A stretch of 18,011 nt of DNA from the NCBI GenBank assembly GCA_900404475.1, contig OUQQ01000427.1, forward strand, positions 1 to 18,011, in the 5' to 3' direction. Of the stretch, positions 17,006-18,011 are shown piece by piece; positions within the stretch are counted from its first letter, which is position 1, and each line of letters starts with the position of its first letter. The notes beneath the pieces are model-generated. The model worked only from the letters and a program-made list of their open reading frames with translations. It did no database searches and was not told where the DNA came from. This DNA is from Spongospora subterranea (taxonomy: Eukaryota; Endomyxa; Phytomyxea; Plasmodiophorida; Plasmodiophoridae). The translations under genes and the position numbers were made by a program.

Positions 17006-18011
17006 TTGCCTGACAGATAATCCCCTACTGTAAAACATAGAAGAAGTTGGATTGACATGTACCACATACTCTATGATCATTTAGATAAACCAAAGCGTCA
17101 TATGCAGTTGTGCCTCATGTTGAAGACCACTGTAAGGTCTATCGATATTTGCAGATAGAAGATATACCTGTTGCCGATTTGGCCCTGGTTCAACTCTAAT
17201 ACCGAACCATTTAGGTTCCCAGATCTCGTTATCAGCGATAGTTAATACGCCTTTGTTCATCCCAGATTCTGGTAAATCCTAGTACCCGTGATTTGTTCCC
17301 ACAGCCAGCTCCGCGTTCCCGAACAAATCGGATTGTTTGGTGTCACAAATGAAATGCTCAATGAAATACGTTGGTGGAACGTGATGAAGGATTCTGACAA
17401 AGCTTATTCAAATAAAAAAAAAGATTAATGCCAAATAAATTGAACTATTCTTCTAAGAAATTAAAAGACTCGAGCTGGGAACACGTAATTGATCTGATAC
17501 TCAAAGTTTACCAGCACCAATGAAACCTCCATTTTGAATTGAGCGAAATTCAGCGGCACCAGAGAAAACCAGTACACTGAAGAATGAAGTTGATCATTGG
17601 GATAAGGTGTTTGTTTCCACAGATGGGATCGTATTTATGAACGACGTATAACACAGTACTGATGATGATTGATCAAGTTGAATGCGCCTTCTGAAACAAT
17701 GAAACTGTGCACCGTATCCAATGTGAGATGATATTTCCCACTAATTTCACCAAGGATAACTCATCGTGCACATGGAAGAACAGGCCAATTTTCCGATCGC
17801 ATCGTGTTAAGTCAACCAAGAGAATGGTTTGCGCTTTACCACCTAAAAATGATAGCGATGTTGATATGAGTGAGGTGCCTGATTTGAGAAATGTTTTAGA
17901 CTTGTGGTGTTATGTACGATATCGATGATCAACGTGTTCCGAACTGGGCAATTTCGTCTTGACAGTATCACGACGCATCGAAACCGATGGCTATCTCGCA
18001 ATATATCTTTC
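17006..18011. other. Mostly unassigned right end; weak coding signal near 17560-17930 (+)
   Basis: Plus-strand pieces with protein-like composition are TLKNEVDHWDKVFVSTDGIV (about 17575-17635) and KRMVCALPPKNDSDVDMSEV (about 17817-17877), followed by DLRNVLDLW. No ATG, splice path or motif joins them, and a gene could continue past the end of the window. A run of nine A lies near 17413. Nothing else can be supported. Confidence 0.3.

Noticed and set aside
1..18011. CRISPR array, bacterial operons, ribosome binding sites or rRNA
   Set aside because: The window has spliced eukaryotic genes; the only tandem repeat (13497-13746) has no spacers, and no rRNA-like or operon-like structure was seen.

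Overview
The window is eukaryotic nuclear DNA. Conserved genes are split by many short GT-AG introns: the 19 introns I could place by homology in three conserved genes are 51-75 nt long. Two of these genes belong to motile cilia or flagella (CFAP45 and the intraflagellar transport GTPase IFT27). A third encodes an N-terminal SAM domain followed by a STE11/MAP3K kinase, an order typical of fungal Ste11/Byr2 proteins. With chromodomain Ty3/Gypsy retroelement remains, this suggests a flagellated opisthokont with a compact genome, perhaps a zoosporic fungus-like lineage (chytrid, aphelid or rozellid type). Other ciliated lineages are not excluded.

Layout. 1-4100 is mostly gene-poor: a broken DDE transposase (about 795-1335, minus), a foldback element (2171-2309), an ambiguous small reading frame (2876-3195) and a two-exon orphan gene (3498-3946, minus). 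4184-6868 holds an unresolved plus-strand gene fragment, then the most interesting locus: a predicted six-exon gene (4671-6868, 644 aa) with a possible signal peptide, tandemly duplicated internal exons, and a C-terminal half built from three copies of a Cys/Trp motif of exactly conserved spacing that I do not recognise. 6869-7591 is unassigned. 7592-9170 is a decayed chromodomain Ty3/Gypsy element on the minus strand with a candidate LTR.

9298-12881 is very compact and alternates strand: IFT27 (+), a small orphan (-), a second small orphan (+), then CFAP45 (-). IFT27 and the first orphan end 7 nt apart; the two orphans have overlapping start codons. A small RGG-rich protein with a CHTOP/ALYREF-like tail (12970-13383, -) follows. 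Next are a 26-bp minisatellite with an 86-bp higher-order unit (13497-13746), a decayed Ty3/Gypsy reverse transcriptase on the plus strand (about 13945-14520), and the eight-exon SAM-MAP3K gene (14592-16304, -). A possible two-exon gene (16681-17005, +) diverges from the kinase. The last kilobase holds only weak coding signals.

Functionally, IFT27 and CFAP45 point to a flagellated stage; the kinase is a signalling protein that could be a mating or stress MAPKKK. Exon joins were made by hand, from reading frame, GT-AG sites and known family sequence; they have not been tested against transcripts.
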